DNA of 64,000 bases from Terrisporobacter glycolicus ATCC 14880 = DSM 1288 (GTDB lineage Bacteria; Bacillota; Clostridia; Peptostreptococcales; Peptostreptococcaceae). How positions within the stretch are numbered: position 1 is the first letter of the stretch; each line of letters begins with the position of its first letter. Of this stretch, positions 16,976-25,535 are shown one piece after another. The translations under genes were made by a program, and so were the position numbers. The stretch is taken from positions 682,001-746,000 of the forward strand of contig NZ_CP117523.1 of assembly GCF_036812735.1 (NCBI RefSeq), in the 5' to 3' direction. The notes under the pieces were generated by a model. The model was not told the DNA's origin, searched no databases, and saw only the letters and a program-made list of their open reading frames with translations.

Positions 16976-17314
16976 TCAATCAAAAATATTATAGAATATA
17001 GAATTGGCTATAGATAATAGTATGGCAGCCCAAATTGAATTTAAGATTCCATTAAGTTCTGCACCTGGTACTATAGAAAAAGCTAAGTATAGAACTATAC
17101 CATTAATAACTAATGAAAATAGCCCTAAAGTTAAAATAGTTATAGGAAATGAGAAAAATTGTATAATAGGTTTTACTATTAAGTTAAGGCATCCAAAAAT
17201 TATAGTAAGCATTATTAAAGCTGATAAAGAACCTATATATACACTAGACATTAAATTTGAAATTATAAATAAAGATATTGCATTAATAACAATAAACAAA
17301 GATATTCTTCTCAT
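16976..17314 (-). CDS. Phage-holin-4-2/YvlD-type membrane protein
   Basis: This 112-residue protein is almost entirely four membrane helices. The conserved family string LNLIVKPIIQFFSFPITILTLGLFSLVINGIVLYL (loop KPI near residue 48) marks the YvlD/phage_holin_4_2 family, whose members are chromosomal membrane proteins of unclear function, sometimes linked with envelope stress or antimicrobial resistance. The start has AGGAGAA upstream. It is monocistronic and no lysis gene is adjacent, so it is unlikely to be a phage holin. Confidence 0.82.
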   Translation of the reverse strand: MRRISLFIVINAISLFIISNLMSSVYIGSLSALIMLTIIFGCLNLIVKPIIQFFSFPITILTLGLFSLVINGIVLYLAFSIVPGAELNGILNSIWAAILLSIANSIFYNIFD

Positions 17315-17452
17315 GTTAATTCTCCTTTTCTTTTAATTATGTAAGTTCATTACTTCAAATAAAGTATATGTAATCTTATAATTATTATATAACAAATTTT
17401 GAATACTATTAAAAATCTTATAAATATTAAGAAATACTTAAGAAATTTATAA

Positions 17453-17492
17453 TAAAATACCCACTTTAGATATTTCATGTGGGTATTTTTAT
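17453..17492. terminator. Intrinsic terminator for the rhodanese gene
   Basis: AAAATACCCAC pairs with GTGGGTATTTT; the A-rich left side gives a U-run on the minus strand. Confidence 0.8.
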
Positions 17493-17494
17493 TT

Positions 17495-17806
17495 TTATAA
17501 ATAATTCAAATGGCCAATAATGCCCTGTGTTAAATTGTATAAATGTTTAAATCCATATTCATCTAATAAATGGGCAGCATAAACACTTCTTTTTCCAGAG
17601 CGACAGTAAATAATAACTTTTTCATTTTTATAAGGTAATAAGTTATCTATTTGTGAATCTAAATCACTTATAGGAATATTTATAGCATTAGGAATACGGC
17701 TAGTATTATATTCAGCCTCTGTTCTAACATCAAGTAAGATAAGTTTTTCTTTATTATTTATCATATTATTTAGCTCTGATGAACTTATATCTTCATATAT
17801 CTTCAT
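17495..17806 (-). CDS. Single-domain rhodanese (sulfurtransferase)
   Basis: This 103-residue protein is one rhodanese domain: LLDVRTEAEYNTSRIPNAINIP (~24-45) and the active-site loop YCRSGKRS with Cys68, which would carry a persulfide. It resembles GlpE/PspE-type sulfurtransferases. It is transcribed divergently from the sulfur-handling fusion gene at 18024, with a candidate Crp/Fnr site in the shared intergenic region, so it may take part in the same sulfane-sulfur relay. It has an AAGGAGACC ribosome site. Confidence 0.9.
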   Translation of the reverse strand: MKIYEDISSSELNNMINNKEKLILLDVRTEAEYNTSRIPNAINIPISDLDSQIDNLLPYKNEKVIIYCRSGKRSVYAAHLLDEYGFKHLYNLTQGIIGHLNYL

Positions 17807-17940
17807 TGAAAGGTCTCCTTTAAATATTGTTTCACAATTTTATTGATTGTATATAAAAATCTATTTATAAAATAATTACCCATTTATTATTATTTGAAAT
17901 CTTAATGATATAAAAAATAAATAAAAAAAATTGGGTTTTA

Positions 17941-17982
17941 TGTGACAATGTTACAGTCGAAAAAATCTTATTCCTATATATT
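17941..17982 (+). promoter_or_regulatory. Candidate Crp/Fnr-type site and promoter of the sulfur fusion gene
   Basis: TGTGACAATGTTACA (17941-17955) is a near-palindrome matching the perfect copy at 9938-9952. A TATATT -10 box at 17977-17982 puts the palindrome centre at about -41, the classical class II activator position, with no good -35 box in between. Activation by the Crp/Fnr protein at 8935-9579 is inferred. Confidence 0.5.
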
Positions 17983-18023
17983 GTAAGTATTAGGTAGCAT
18001 TTATAAAAAGGAGGGTTTTTATA

Positions 18024-20501
18024 ATGAGTAAGAAGATAATTATAGTTGGAGGTGTAGCAGGTGGTGCATCTACAGCAGCTAGACTTAGAAGATTAGATGA
18101 AAACGCAAATATTATAATGTTTGAAAAAGGCGAATATATTTCTTTTGCTAACTGTGGGCTTCCATATTATATTGGGGGAACAATAAGTGAAAGAGATAAG
18201 CTAATAGTTACGAGTGTAGGATCTATGGGCAATAAGTTTAACATAGACATAAGAAATTTTAGTGAAGTTATTAAAATAGATAAGGAAAATAAAATAGTAA
18301 CAGTTAAAAATCACACAACTAATGAAACTTATGAAGAAAATTATGATGACTTAGTTTTATCGCCTGGAGCTAGTCCTATTAAACCGCCAATTTCAGGTAT
18401 CAATGATTGTGATAATTTATTTACTTTGAGAAATATACCAGATACAGATAAAATCAAGAATTTTATAAATGAGAATAAACCAAAGCATGTCACTGTAGTT
18501 GGTGGAGGGTTTATTGGTCTTGAAATGCTAGAAAACTTGTATGACTTGGGATTAAAGATGACATTAGTAGAAGCTAGTGAACAAGTTATGGCACCATTAG
18601 ATATAGAAATGGCAAGTATAATTCATGAACATCTTGTAGATAAAGGTATACAAGTTATTTTAAAAGATGGTGTAAATTCTTTTGAGAATTATGGTAAAAA
18701 GATAGTATTATCAAGTGGAAAAGAAATAAATACGGATATGATAATTTTATCTATAGGTGTAAAACCAGAAACAAATATTGCAAAAGAATGTGACCTTAAA
18801 GTAAATCAACGTGGAGCCATAGTAGTTGATAAGAATATGAAAACTTCATATGATAATATTTACGCATTAGGTGATGCAGTGGAGATTATGGATTTCGTAA
18901 ATAAAAAACCTACAATGATTCCTCTTGCATGGCCAGCAAATAGACAAGGTAGAATAGTTGCAGATAATATTTGTGGTAAAAAATCAGAGTACAAAGGTAG
19001 TCTTGGTTCATCTGTAGCAAAAGTTTTTGATTATACTGTGGCTACAACGGGAAATAATGAAAAAACTTTGAAAAAATTAGGAATTGATTATGAAGTAATT
19101 CATATTCATCCATCATCAAGTGCATCATATTACCCTGGTTCTTTTCCGATTTGTTATAAAATGATATTTGATCCTAAGGATGGAAAAATATTTGGAGCAC
19201 AAGGTGTGGGAATAAATGGAGTAGAAAAAAGAATTGATATAATAGCTACTGCAATAAAAGGTAATCTTAATATATATGATTTGCAAGATGTGGAAGTGTG
19301 TTATGCTCCACCATACAATTCAGCAAAAGATCCTGTAAATATGCTGGGATATTATGCTGAAAATATAATTGAAAATAATGTAAATGTTATTCAATGGTAT
19401 GAAGTTGATAAATTAGACAATAATAATTCTATAATTTTAGATATAAGAGAAGAATTTGAATTAGCTACAGGGGTAATAGAAAATTCTATTAATATACCTT
19501 TAACAGTTTTAAGACATAGATTAAATGAAATACCTAAGAATAAAATTATTTATGTCACATGCCAAGTAGGACTTAGAGGATATATTGCTTGTAGAATATT
19601 ATCTCAAAATGGTTTTGATTGTGTAAATATTGATGGTGGAATAAAAACTTATTTAGCTGTTAAAAAAGCAGAAAAAGCTTTAAATAATCAAAATATCAGT
19701 GAAAATAATGGGGGAAAAGAAATGAATAAAAATGATTTTAATAAGGAAAATGTGGATGCCCATGTTACTTTAGATGCTTGTGGACTTCAATGCCCTGGTC
19801 CAATAAGAAGAGTATTTGAAGAAATTAATAAAATGGAAAAAAATCAAATACTAGAAGTTAAGGCCAGTGATCCTGGTTTTACAAAAGACATTGATTCGTG
19901 GTGTGATAAAACAGGGAATACTTTATTAAAATCTGAATTTGACAAAAATAAAAAGGCTTTTGTAGCTTATATACAAAAAGGAAGTAAGGATGTAAAAGTA
20001 AATCATTCTTGCTCTTTAAGTAACAATGAAAAAGATGGAGCTACAATGGTGGTATTTAGTGGTGACTTAGATAAAGCAATTGCATCATTTATAATAGCAA
20101 CAGGAGCGGCATCTATGGGAAAACCGGTAACGATGTTCTTTACGTTCTGGGGACTTAATATCTTAAAAAGCAAAGACAAGCCCTCTGTTTCAAAAGATAC
20201 TGTGGAGAAAATGTTTGATATTATGTTGCCATCAAACACAGATAAATTACCTTTATCACAAATGAATATGGGTGGTATGGGGCCTAAAATGATAAAACAA
20301 ATTATGAAAAAGCATAATGTGGATGATATTGACACATTAATAAAAAATGCAATGGATATGGGGGTAAAAGTTGTGGCTTGCTCCATGAGTATGGAACTTA
20401 TGGGCATAAAAGCAGAAGAGTTTATTGATGGTGTAGAAATAGGAGGAGTAGCATCTTATTTAGGAGCAACAGAAGAATCAAACCTAAATTTATTTATATA
20501 A
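18024..20501 (+). CDS. CoA-disulfide reductase / rhodanese / TusA / DsrE fusion
   Basis: This 825-residue cytosolic protein joins four sulfur modules. Residues 1-~450 are an FAD/NAD(P)H disulfide reductase with GGVAGGASTAARLRRL, the redox Cys44 in SFANCGLPYYIGG, and IYALGDAVE for FAD. Residues ~460-550 are a rhodanese whose active loop VTCQVGLRG carries Cys ~513. Residues ~578-650 are a TusA/SirA domain with DACGLQCPGPIRR (Cys in C-P-G-P). Residues ~665-825 are a DsrE/DsrF-like domain (SFIIATGAASMGKPVTMFFT). Such fusions reduce CoA persulfide or polysulfide and pass sulfane sulfur between domains. Good GGAGGG site. Divergent from a rhodanese and followed by thioredoxin, which could act as reductant. 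Confidence 0.9.
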   Translation: MSKKIIIVGGVAGGASTAARLRRLDENANIIMFEKGEYISFANCGLPYYIGGTISERDKLIVTSVGSMGNKFNIDIRNFSEVIKIDKENKIVTVKNHTTNETYEENYDDLVLSPGASPIKPPISGINDCDNLFTLRNIPDTDKIKNFINENKPKHVTVVGGGFIGLEMLENLYDLGLKMTLVEASEQVMAPLDIEMASIIHEHLVDKGIQVILKDGVNSFENYGKKIVLSSGKEINTDMIILSIGVKPETNIAKECDLKVNQRGAIVVDKNMKTSYDNIYALGDAVEIMDFVNKKPTMIPLAWPANRQGRIVADNICGKKSEYKGSLGSSVAKVFDYTVATTGNNEKTLKKLGIDYEVIHIHPSSSASYYPGSFPICYKMIFDPKDGKIFGAQGVGINGVEKRIDIIATAIKGNLNIYDLQDVEVCYAPPYNSAKDPVNMLGYYAENIIENNVNVIQWYEVDKLDNNNSIILDIREEFELATGVIENSINIPLTVLRHRLNEIPKNKIIYVTCQVGLRGYIACRILSQNGFDCVNIDGGIKTYLAVKKAEKALNNQNISENNGGKEMNKNDFNKENVDAHVTLDACGLQCPGPIRRVFEEINKMEKNQILEVKASDPGFTKDIDSWCDKTGNTLLKSEFDKNKKAFVAYIQKGSKDVKVNHSCSLSNNEKDGATMVVFSGDLDKAIASFIIATGAASMGKPVTMFFTFWGLNILKSKDKPSVSKDTVEKMFDIMLPSNTDKLPLSQMNMGGMGPKMIKQIMKKHNVDDIDTLIKNAMDMGVKVVACSMSMELMGIKAEEFIDGVEIGGVASYLGATEESNLNLFI

Positions 20502-20625
20502 TATAAAAAATGTGTATTTATGTAAAAAATGGGTATATATATTAATAATAATATGGATATAAATTTGTTATTGTAATAAAATATAAATGACAAATAAAAT
20601 ATAGAAAAATATGGAGGATATTTTA

Positions 20626-20934
20626 ATGGCACAAATACTTAATAACGATAATTTTAATACATCAATAGAGAATGGAGTATGCGTAGTAGACTTTTTTGCA
20701 ACTTGGTGTGGACCTTGCAAAATGTTAGCTCCTGTATTTGAAGAATTAAGTGGAGAAATGGATACAGCTAATTTCTTTAAAGTTGATGTGGATCAAGCAC
20801 TAGATGTTGCAAGAAGATATGCGATAACAACTGTTCCAACAATGATAATATTCAAAGATGGAGAAGCAGTAGATAAAATGGTAGGCTTCCTTCCAAAAGA
20901 ACATATAAAAGCTAAAATAGAAGCTCAATTATAA
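20626..20934 (+). CDS. trxA: Thioredoxin
   Basis: This 102-residue thioredoxin has the standard active site WCGPC (Cys28, Cys31), the cis-Pro motif TTVPTMIIF and the C-terminal FKDG...VGFLPKEHIKAKIE. I start it at the ATG at 20626, because GGAGG at 20614-20618 is its ribosome site; the ATG overlapping that site is not used. It reduces protein disulfides using NADPH and thioredoxin reductase. It lies 125 bp after the CoADR fusion gene and may be co-transcribed, since no terminator is visible between them. Confidence 0.93.
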   Translation: MAQILNNDNFNTSIENGVCVVDFFATWCGPCKMLAPVFEELSGEMDTANFFKVDVDQALDVARRYAITTVPTMIIFKDGEAVDKMVGFLPKEHIKAKIEAQL

Positions 20935-20957
20935 AAACAAGTAAATTTATTATAAAT

Positions 20958-20997
20958 AAAATGGTGATATCTGTTAAGAGTCACCATTTATTTTTTG
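20958..20997 (+). terminator. Intrinsic terminator
   Basis: AAATGGTGA pairs with TCACCATTT, followed by ATTTTTT. Confidence 0.85.
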
Positions 20998-21261
20998 AAA
21001 ATAAATGTAAAAAAATAATATAAAAATCATTGATTTCTATAAAACATATTTATTAAAATTAAATTAGGAAAAAATTACAATTTTGAAAGGAAAAAGTTAC
21101 GAAAAAGTTACAAAAATGTATTTTTTTTACTGTCGAAATATAGACAAACTAATTTAAAAATGTAATAATAGTATTAATACCAAGTAAATATGTTTCAGAT
21201 ATGTTACATATTGGAAGGGGGATAGAAATTACAATTTATAAAATTGTAAAATCGATTAAAT
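20998..21261 (+). promoter_or_regulatory. Leader of the NlpC/P60 gene with hairpin after a strong SD
   Basis: No gene is seen in these 264 bases. The only strong ribosome-site sequence, GGAAGGGGG at 21212-21220, is ~41 bases before the ATG. Between them TTACAATTT (21228-21236) and AAATTGTAA (21240-21248) form a perfect 9-bp hairpin with a 3-nt loop, which could bring the SD nearer to the start. A TAA in frame just upstream excludes an earlier start. Confidence 0.5.
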
Positions 21262-22617
21262 ATGAGTATAAATAAAAAATATGTAATGGCAGGTATGCTA
21301 GCTACAGCGTTAGTAGCACCAATGACCGATGTGACGAACTCTCATGCAGATGATACAAGAACAATAACAGGAAGAGTAAACTTTAGAACTGGACCAAGCA
21401 AGTCATATGATTCTATGGGTAAAATAGAAAAAGGAAAAACAGTTACTTACTTAGGTTCAAATGGCAGTTGGAGAAAAATAAAATATAACTCAAAAACAGG
21501 TTATGTTCACAAGGATTATATATCAGATGGAACATCAACTTCAACGAGTGAGAAATATGTTAATACTTCAGCTGGATTAAATGTAAGAAAAGGTCCATCA
21601 ACTAGCTATGCTAAGATAGCAACATTAACTAATGGAACTAAAGTTAAAGTAATAACTACAAGTGGTGATTGGTCAAAAATTTCTAGTGGAAGTATAACAG
21701 GATATGTTTCAAATCAATATTTAAGCAGTAAAGCACCAAGTTCAGGCAATACTTCAGATAATGATAGTAATGAAACATCAATTACAAAATATGTGGATGC
21801 AAGTGTTGGACTAAATGTAAGAAAAGGGGCAGGAACAAACTACTCAGTAATAACTACATTAAGTCATGGAACAAAAGTAACTGTAAAATCAACTAGCAAT
21901 GGATGGTCAAAAATAACTAGTGGAAGTGTAACAGGATATGTTTCTAGTTCATATTTAAGTAGTAGTAAGCCAAGTACTGGCAATAATTCAAATAGTGAAA
22001 CATCAACTACTAAATACGTAGACTCAAAAGCTGGATTAAATGTAAGAAAAGGAGCTGGAACAAGCTACTCAGTAATAACTACATTAAGTCATGGAACAAA
22101 AGTAACTGTAAAATCAACTAGTAATGGATGGTCAAAAATAACTAGTGGAAGTGTAACAGGATATGTTTCGAGTACATATTTAACTAGTAAAAAACCATCT
22201 TCTGGAAGTTCTTCAGATTCTAATACTTCAACTAGTACTTCAGCAAGTAAGGTAATTTCTTATGCAAAAAAATTATTAGGAAAGCCTTATGTATGGGGTG
22301 CTCAAGGACCTAGTGGATTTGACTGTTCAGGGTTTACATACTATGTATTTAAAAATGCTGCTGGAATAACATTACCAAGAACATCATCTTTACAAAGTAA
22401 CTATGGAACTTATGTAAGTAGAAGTAATTTAAAACCTGGAGACTTAGTATTCTTTGACACTGTTGGATCAAATAATGGTGGAGTTACTCACTGTGGTATT
22501 TATATAGGAAATGGACAATTAATCCATGCTGCATCTGGGCAAGGAAAAGTTGTTATAAACGATATGAATAGTTCGTACTATGTAAATACTTATGTAAATG
22601 CAAGAAGAGTTTTATAA
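21262..22617 (+). CDS. SH3b x4 - NlpC/P60 cell-wall endopeptidase
   Basis: This 451-residue secreted protein has a signal peptide (~1-29, cut near NSHAD). Four bacterial SH3 domains follow at ~34-88, 95-155, 175-235 and 248-308 (each with G-L-N-V-R-K-G or VNFRTG), separated by Ser/Thr/Asn-rich linkers that suit wall spanning. The last ~120 residues are an NlpC/P60 peptidase with catalytic Cys355 (FDCSG), His410 (THCGIYIG) and His422 (LIHAAS). It cuts peptide cross-bridges of peptidoglycan in growth or separation. SH3 domains 3 and 4 are almost identical. The sequence directly before the ATG is a poor ribosome site, with the leader described above. Confidence 0.92.
   Translation: MSINKKYVMAGMLATALVAPMTDVTNSHADDTRTITGRVNFRTGPSKSYDSMGKIEKGKTVTYLGSNGSWRKIKYNSKTGYVHKDYISDGTSTSTSEKYVNTSAGLNVRKGPSTSYAKIATLTNGTKVKVITTSGDWSKISSGSITGYVSNQYLSSKAPSSGNTSDNDSNETSITKYVDASVGLNVRKGAGTNYSVITTLSHGTKVTVKSTSNGWSKITSGSVTGYVSSSYLSSSKPSTGNNSNSETSTTKYVDSKAGLNVRKGAGTSYSVITTLSHGTKVTVKSTSNGWSKITSGSVTGYVSSTYLTSKKPSSGSSSDSNTSTSTSASKVISYAKKLLGKPYVWGAQGPSGFDCSGFTYYVFKNAAGITLPRTSSLQSNYGTYVSRSNLKPGDLVFFDTVGSNNGGVTHCGIYIGNGQLIHAASGQGKVVINDMNSSYYVNTYVNARRVL
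21808..22186 (+). repeat. Near-identical 225-bp tandem duplication of an SH3 unit
   Basis: The stretches from 21808 and 22033 are almost identical over ~150 bp, including third-codon positions, and are exactly 225 bp (75 codons) apart. SH3 units 1 and 2 are much more divergent. This points to a recent in-frame duplication. Confidence 0.85.
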
Positions 22618-22642
22618 TCATCGAAAAGAAAAAGTACATATT

Positions 22643-22678
22643 GGAATTATTAAGTAAATCTTAATAATTCCTTTTTTT
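22643..22678 (+). terminator. Intrinsic terminator
   Basis: GGAATTATTAAG pairs perfectly with CTTAATAATTCC, followed by seven T. Confidence 0.9.
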
Positions 22679-22839
22679 ATTATTGAAAAAAATATAAAGA
22701 TAATAAAAACATAAGATGTTTACACATTTAATAGACGTGAGTTATGAAAAGTGTAACAATAGTAAGAAAGGTATATATGATAATAATTCCTAAAAAATAA
22801 ATGTCAAATAATAAGATTTATTATGAAGAGGTGGATAAA

Positions 22840-23721
22840 ATGAATATTACTCTTATTTTATATGAAAGTAAGTATGAAACATGTAAGGTTATCTCAAACA
22901 CCGTATGTCCAATATTAGGCCCAGCAAAATCTTTTGACATTAATGATTCACCGCATGATATTAAACATTATTCTAATATTGTTTTAGTGTTTTCTTTGTA
23001 TGGACAAAATAACTGTGAAAAAATTTTGAAATATATAGAGGAAAATAAAATAGACTTAAATAATAAAAGAGTGGCCTTAGTATGTATAGGATTAAATAAA
23101 CAAGAGGCATTAAATAAGATTGAACAATTAAAAAAAGTTGTCAATAATGAAAATATTTTTTGTGAGTATATAAAGGGTGAAATGTTTATAAATAAGTTTA
23201 CTACTGAGGATAACAAAGTATTAGAATTAGGTAAAAACTTGAGAGAATATTTTAATACACCTAAGTTTATACCTCCAGTTAATATAACTAAAAAAGAAAT
23301 TGAAACCTTTCTTAAAAATAAAAATACATGTACACTTGCTACTGGATATGGAGACTTTGTAAGGGCAACACCTTTAGAATATGAGTATTACGATGGAAAC
23401 ATTTATATAACTAGTGAAGGTGGTCTAAAGTTTATAGGGCTTTCAAAAAACAATCAAATATCTCTTTGTGTATATGAAGATTATAAAAGTATGAATAATT
23501 TATGTGGTTTGCAAATAAGTGGAGAAGCAGAAATTATAAAACCTTGGTGTGAAGAATATATAGACTTACTTATTAGAAAAAATATTAAGGTAGAAAATAT
23601 ATCAAAATTACCTTTTGATATGAATGTAATAAAAATTGTACCAAGTAAGTACGAATTTTTATATTCTAAATTTAAAAATTTGGGATTTGACACAAAACAA
23701 ATCTATATACCTGAAAAATAG
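22840..23721 (+). CDS. Flavodoxin-like domain fused to PNPOx-like flavin-binding domain
   Basis: This 293-residue cytosolic protein begins at MNITLIL; GAGGTGG eight bases upstream supports the ATG at 22840 over one 13 codons earlier. Residues ~1-135 resemble a flavodoxin domain (LILYESKYETCKVI, NIVLVFSLYG, VALVCIGL), though the phosphate loop is atypical. Residues ~150-270 fit the pyridoxamine-5'-phosphate-oxidase-like split barrel (NTCTLATGYGDFVRATPLEY, YITSEGGLKFIGLSKNNQIS, LQISGEAEII). Such proteins bind FMN and may reduce small molecules; the true substrate is unknown. Monocistronic, between a terminator and the S-box leader. Confidence 0.75.
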   Translation: MNITLILYESKYETCKVISNTVCPILGPAKSFDINDSPHDIKHYSNIVLVFSLYGQNNCEKILKYIEENKIDLNNKRVALVCIGLNKQEALNKIEQLKKVVNNENIFCEYIKGEMFINKFTTEDNKVLELGKNLREYFNTPKFIPPVNITKKEIETFLKNKNTCTLATGYGDFVRATPLEYEYYDGNIYITSEGGLKFIGLSKNNQISLCVYEDYKSMNNLCGLQISGEAEIIKPWCEEYIDLLIRKNIKVENISKLPFDMNVIKIVPSKYEFLYSKFKNLGFDTKQIYIPEK

Positions 23722-23765
23722 TCTGTACTTTATATGTTATATTAGAATTTTTTAATAATAAAAAG

Positions 23766-23794
23766 TTGACAGTAAATAAAAAATATTCTAATAT
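23766..23794 (+). promoter_or_regulatory. Promoter of the S-box-controlled transporter
   Basis: TTGACA (23766-23771), 17-bp spacer, TAATAT (23789-23794), about 30 bp before the riboswitch. Confidence 0.55.
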
Positions 23795-23821
23795 ATTAAT
23801 TAATAAAAATAAATATTTACT

Positions 23822-23930
23822 TACTTATCAAGAGTGGTGGAGGGACAGGCCCTATGATACCCGGCAACCGATATATATTTATATAAAAAGGTGCTAAATC
23901 CTGCAGCGAAGGCTGAAAGATGAGGAATAA
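23822..23930 (+). ncRNA. SAM-I (S-box) riboswitch
   Basis: The conserved S-box core is present in order: TATCAAGAGTGGTGGAGGGA (P1/P2 start), CAGGCCCTATGATACCCGGC, AACC, GGTGCTAAATCC, and GAAAGATGAGGA closing P1. It binds S-adenosylmethionine and, with the following terminator, shuts down the NhaC-type transporter when SAM is plentiful. Confidence 0.96.
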
Positions 23931-23940
23931 CATAGTTTAT

Positions 23941-23972
23941 AAAAGCTTGAGATTATTCTCAAGCTTTTTTTA
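23941..23972 (+). terminator. S-box expression-platform terminator
   Basis: AAAAGCTTGAGA pairs with TCTCAAGCTTTT and extends into seven T. It is the off-state of the SAM riboswitch. Confidence 0.92.
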
Positions 23973-24028
23973 TTCTTGAAAGTAAAATTTCAACTGATAG
24001 TAAGTATTATAAGGAAGGGAGAATAATT

Positions 24029-25348
24029 ATGAGCAAGGAAAGACAAAAAGGTAGTGCATTGGCATTGTTGCCATTAGTAATATTTTTAGTTTTATTTATT
24101 GGAAGTGGAGTTATAAGTGGAGATTTTTATAAAATGCCTACTTTAGTAGCTTTTATAATTTCAACAGCAGTAGCATTTCTATTTAATAGAAAAGCTGATT
24201 TTAATAAGAAGATGGAAGTATTTTGTAAAGGTGGAGGAAATAAAGATATTATTTTAATGCTTATAATATTCTTATTTGCTGGAGCTTTCAGTGGTGTATC
24301 AAAAGCCATGGGTGGAGCTGATTCTGTAGTAAATTTAGGTTTATCAATAGTACCAGCTAACTTATTAGTTACAGGATTATTTGTTATAGGGTGTTTTATA
24401 TCTATATCAATGGGAACATCTGTAGGAACTATAGCAGCAATAGGTCCAATAGGTGTAGCAGTCGCTTCAAAAACGGGTATACCAGTAGCTCTAGTTTTAG
24501 GTGCAGTAGTAGGTGGAGCAATGTTTGGTGATAACCTATCAATGATATCTGATACAACAATTGCTGCTACAAGAACCCAAGGTTGTGAAATGAGAGATAA
24601 GTTTAAAGTAAATTTTTTAATAGTACTGCCAGCGGCTATAATTACTATAATATTATTAACAGTAATGAGCAGAGGATATGTAAGCGTATCAAATGAAACA
24701 TATAACTATGAGTTAGTAAAAGTTTTACCATATTTGTTTGTACTTATTGGTGCAGTTCTTGGAGCAAATGTATTTTTACTTCTTGGTGGGGGAGTAATAT
24801 TTGCAGGAACAATAGGAATAATAACAGGATCTTTAGATTTATTTGGGGTAATAACAGCTGTATCGGAAGGAATGACAGGAATGTTCGAACTTTGTATGAT
24901 ATCTGTTGTAGTTGGCGGAATGGTTGAGCTTATAAAGTTTAATGGAGGAATAGATTCTGTACTTGATTTTATACAAAGTAAAATAAAAAATAAAAAAGGT
25001 GCTGAATTTGGAATAGCAGCATTAGTCAGTATTGTAGATTTATGTACTGCAAACAATACTATAGCCATAGTAATGGCTGGACCAATAGCTAAAAATATAG
25101 CGGATGAATATGAAATAGATTCAAAAAAATCAGCTAGTATATTGGATATATTTTCATCAGTATGGCAAGGAATAATTCCTTATGGAGCGCAACTATTAAC
25201 TGCGGCAGGTTTGGCTGGAATATCACCATTTGCGATAATTGGGTACTTACACTATCCAATATTAATGTTTCTGTGTGGTATAGTTGCTATAGGTTTAGGT
25301 CTTCCAAAAGATAAAAGTAATAAAGGAAAATCAGAAAAAATAGCATAG
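24029..25348 (+). CDS. metT: NhaC-family transporter, probable methionine transporter MetT
   Basis: This 439-residue polytopic membrane protein has ~11 helices. Family features include CFISISMGTSVGTIAAIGPIG (~131-151), GAMFGDNLSMISDTTIAATR (~172-191) and VDLCTANNTIAIVMAGPIAK, all characteristic of the NhaC/MleN antiporter superfamily. Members lying behind SAM or methionine regulatory RNAs are thought to import methionine rather than exchange sodium (MetT class), and this gene sits 56 bp after an S-box terminator. Substrate is therefore inferred from regulation. Single-gene unit with strong GGAAGGGAG site. Confidence 0.85.
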   Translation: MSKERQKGSALALLPLVIFLVLFIGSGVISGDFYKMPTLVAFIISTAVAFLFNRKADFNKKMEVFCKGGGNKDIILMLIIFLFAGAFSGVSKAMGGADSVVNLGLSIVPANLLVTGLFVIGCFISISMGTSVGTIAAIGPIGVAVASKTGIPVALVLGAVVGGAMFGDNLSMISDTTIAATRTQGCEMRDKFKVNFLIVLPAAIITIILLTVMSRGYVSVSNETYNYELVKVLPYLFVLIGAVLGANVFLLLGGGVIFAGTIGIITGSLDLFGVITAVSEGMTGMFELCMISVVVGGMVELIKFNGGIDSVLDFIQSKIKNKKGAEFGIAALVSIVDLCTANNTIAIVMAGPIAKNIADEYEIDSKKSASILDIFSSVWQGIIPYGAQLLTAAGLAGISPFAIIGYLHYPILMFLCGIVAIGLGLPKDKSNKGKSEKIA

Positions 25349-25361
25349 CTAACTATTTAAT

Positions 25362-25399
25362 ATAAAAAGTTATCTAAAATATCTTAGATAACTTTTTTT
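25362..25399 (+). terminator. Intrinsic terminator
   Basis: AAAAAGTTATCTAA pairs with TTAGATAACTTTTTT. Confidence 0.88.
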
Positions 25400-25535
25400 A
25401 TAATGAGGATAGTTGTGATGGGATAAATAGGAAAATTAAATTTTTATTTTTTGAAAAATTTGTAATTTTATTACAAAATAGTAAGTATAAAATTATGAGG
25501 CTAAGTCATACTTTATATGGTATACTAGAAAAAGA

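Noticed and set aside
16976-17314. Phage holin suggesting a prophage
   Set aside because: The family name includes holins, but this member is a chromosomal YvlD-type protein with no phage genes nearby.
20003-20407. 134-codon open frame on the minus strand opposite the DsrE part of the sulfur fusion gene
   Set aside because: It lies fully within a conserved gene, and its hydrophobic composition is that expected for an antisense frame; no start signal is seen.
21560-22190. CRISPR-like or satellite repeats
   Set aside because: The periodic sequence is in-frame coding for SH3 domains and has no repeat-spacer layout.
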